From the NCBI GenBank assembly GCA_015654495.1, contig JAATGW010000025.1, positions 1-33,338 on the forward strand: a DNA stretch of 33,338 bases. The letters run 5' to 3'. This stretch comes from Chitinophagales bacterium. GTDB lineage: Bacteria; Bacteroidota; Bacteroidia; Chitinophagales; Chitinophagaceae. The position numbers were made by a program, and so were the translations under genes. Each line of letters opens with the position of its first letter. The first letter of the stretch is position 1. Positions 31,854 through 33,338 of this stretch are shown piece by piece. The notes below the pieces were generated by a model. That model saw nothing but the letters and a program-made list of their open reading frames with translations. It had not been told where the DNA came from and did no database searches.

Positions 31854-31893
31854 AAGTGAGAACCCGGTTAAATTCCGAAGGAACCACCAACTT

Positions 31894-33338
31894 ATGGCAA
31901 AAAACCTTTTAATAGTTGAGTCACCGGCAAAGGCCAAAACCATCGAAAAAATTCTTGGAGCAGATTTCGAGGTAAAGAGTTGTTTTGGACATATCCGTGA
32001 TCTTGAAAAAGATGAGATGGGTATTGATGTGAATAAGGGCTTTAAGCCCCGGTACATCGTGCCTGAGGATAAGAAAAAAGTAGTGACCGAATTGAAACTG
32101 GTTGCTAAAAAATCTGACGAAGTTTGGCTGGCAACGGATGAGGACCGCGAAGGGGAAGCCATCAGCTGGCATTTATGTGAAGTGCTGGGTCTGGATCCTG
32201 CTATTACCAAACGAATTGTTTTTCACGAAATCACCAAGCCCGCAATAAAGTCTGCAGTAGCTTCTCCAAGAACCGTGGACATGAATCTGGTGAATGCCCA
32301 ACAGGCCCGTAGAATTCTGGACAGGATCGTGGGATTTGAACTTTCGCCCATTTTATGGCGAAAGATGAGCATGCGCAATAACCTTAGTGCCGGAAGGGTT
32401 CAAAGTGTGGCGGTCCGGTTAATTGCGGAACGGGAACGTGCAATTAATGCTTTTACTTCTGTCAGCAGTTTTAAGGTGGACGCGATTTTTTCGGCAAAAG
32501 ATATTCAGGGAAAAATTGTCCAGTTTAAGGCTGAAGGTGGAAAATATGCCGTGGCTGAAGATGCTGAAAAATTTCTGAAATCCTGTGTCGGCGCGGGATA
32601 CAAGGTTGCAGACATCCAGGTTAAGCCTGCAAAAAAATCACCGGCTGCACCTTTTACAACCTCAACCCTTCAGCAGGAAGCCAGCCGGAAACTCGGTTAT
32701 GGAGTGAGTCGCACAATGATCCTGGCGCAGAAACTGTACGAAGCCGGCCATATAAGCTATATGCGTACTGACAGCGTGAACCTTAGTGATACTGCCATGG
32801 ATGGTATAAAGGCGCAGATCAATTCCAGCTATGGAAAAGAATACGTACAGGTGAGGAAGTTTAAGAATAAGAATGAATCGGCCCAGGAAGCGCATGAAGC
32901 AATCCGCCCCACCAATATGGACACAACCCGTGTGGATATTGCCGATGCACAACGCTTGTATGACCTGATATGGAAACGCACCATGGCCTCCCAGATGTCA
33001 GATGCCGAACTGGAAAAAACAACCGCTAAAATTGAAATTTCAACAAATAAGGAACAGCTGGCTGCGCAGGGCGAAGTATTGAAATTTGACGGATTTCTGA
33101 AAGTTTATATGGAGGGAAAGGACGAAGAGGACGATTCTCCGGAGGAAGACAGTGCAGAAGGAATGCTGCCCCCGCTGGCTGTAGGTCAGCAACTGAGCCT
33201 GAAAGATATGAAAGCGACCGAACGGTTTAGCCGTCCGCTGCCTCGCTATACAGAAGCTTCACTGGTAAAAAAACTGGAAGAGCTGGGTATTGGCAGGCCA
33301 TCAACCTATGCCCCAACTATATCCACCATTCTGAAAAG
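31894..33338 (+). CDS. topA: DNA topoisomerase I, N-terminal part only
   Basis: Only the first 481 codons are present; the gene runs off the right edge. TopA is the type IA topoisomerase that relaxes negative supercoils. The N-terminus MAKNLLIVESPAKAKTIEKI opens the TOPRIM domain with the catalytic acid set in TDEDREGEAISWHL (Asp82, Asp84, Glu87). ARRILDRIVGFELSPILW and LSAGRVQSVAVRLI follow. The active-site tyrosine is in ISYMRTDS (Tyr289), and the later blocks HEAIRPT and LPRYTEASLVKKLEELGIGRPSTYAPTI (here LPRYTEASLVKKLEEL) are conserved. An acidic insert (DEEDDSPEED) lies near residue 410. The ATG at 31894 is the family start. The 274-bp upstream region is shared with the divergent DUF2520 gene and carries two palindromes. 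Confidence 0.98.
   Translation, partial: MAKNLLIVESPAKAKTIEKILGADFEVKSCFGHIRDLEKDEMGIDVNKGFKPRYIVPEDKKKVVTELKLVAKKSDEVWLATDEDREGEAISWHLCEVLGLDPAITKRIVFHEITKPAIKSAVASPRTVDMNLVNAQQARRILDRIVGFELSPILWRKMSMRNNLSAGRVQSVAVRLIAERERAINAFTSVSSFKVDAIFSAKDIQGKIVQFKAEGGKYAVAEDAEKFLKSCVGAGYKVADIQVKPAKKSPAAPFTTSTLQQEASRKLGYGVSRTMILAQKLYEAGHISYMRTDSVNLSDTAMDGIKAQINSSYGKEYVQVRKFKNKNESAQEAHEAIRPTNMDTTRVDIADAQRLYDLIWKRTMASQMSDAELEKTTAKIEISTNKEQLAAQGEVLKFDGFLKVYMEGKDEEDDSPEEDSAEGMLPPLAVGQQLSLKDMKATERFSRPLPRYTEASLVKKLEELGIGRPSTYAPTISTILK

Overview
The window looks like chromosomal DNA of a Bacteroidota bacterium, probably Chitinophagaceae or a close relative. The evidence is lineage-typical families (GLPGLI protein, OMP_b-brl-type outer-membrane protein, DUF4403, DUF2851, Bacteroidota-type YpdA, a UbiA enzyme of the GGGP type) and four exact copies of the Bacteroidota -7 promoter box TAnnTTTG, each correctly oriented upstream of a gene. 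I see no phage, transposase, integrase, CRISPR array, rRNA or tRNA. No gene-free stretch exceeds 300 bases.

Left part (1-8734): the 5' end of dnaK runs off the left edge. It is followed by ypdA (FAD disulfide reductase), a DUF4403 lipoprotein, a GtrA membrane protein, a glycerophosphodiesterase lipoprotein, argS, a secreted alpha/beta hydrolase and a TPR protein.

Centre (8755-23864) is a carbon-storage and sugar-use region. glgB is followed by the TPR gene on the minus strand. A separate minus-strand operon runs glgA, glgC, an SLC45/GPH-like sugar transporter and a SusA-like secreted GH13 enzyme. Divergent from glgA are a FucP-type sugar transporter, interrupted by one in-frame TAG, and a ROK sugar kinase. 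Imported glucose or maltodextrin could thus be phosphorylated, activated to ADP-glucose, polymerised and branched. Between glgB and the amylase lie an outer-membrane barrel gene, a GLPGLI gene and a small secreted protein gene.

Right part (23875-33338): lipA, a predicted outer-membrane protein, an OsmC-type protein, a PA0069-type radical SAM protein, a compact minus-strand operon (DUF2520, kdsC-like, UbiA-type prenyltransferase, maf, DUF2851), and the 5' part of topA.

The most unusual signal is a dispersed set of 7-bp-period repeats (heptads) at gene 3' ends. Five loci carry AACGTTN-type heptads that fold into hairpins. One also carries GAAGTAC heptads in phase with them, and a sixth locus carries AGGCANN heptads. 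Several genes end inside the repeats, so unrelated proteins acquire repeat-encoded tails such as ...VER. Other items are the amber codon in the sugar transporter, a ROK kinase without its zinc-site cysteines, a YpdA without the cysteine expected after GGGP, and several palindromes in divergent promoter regions.
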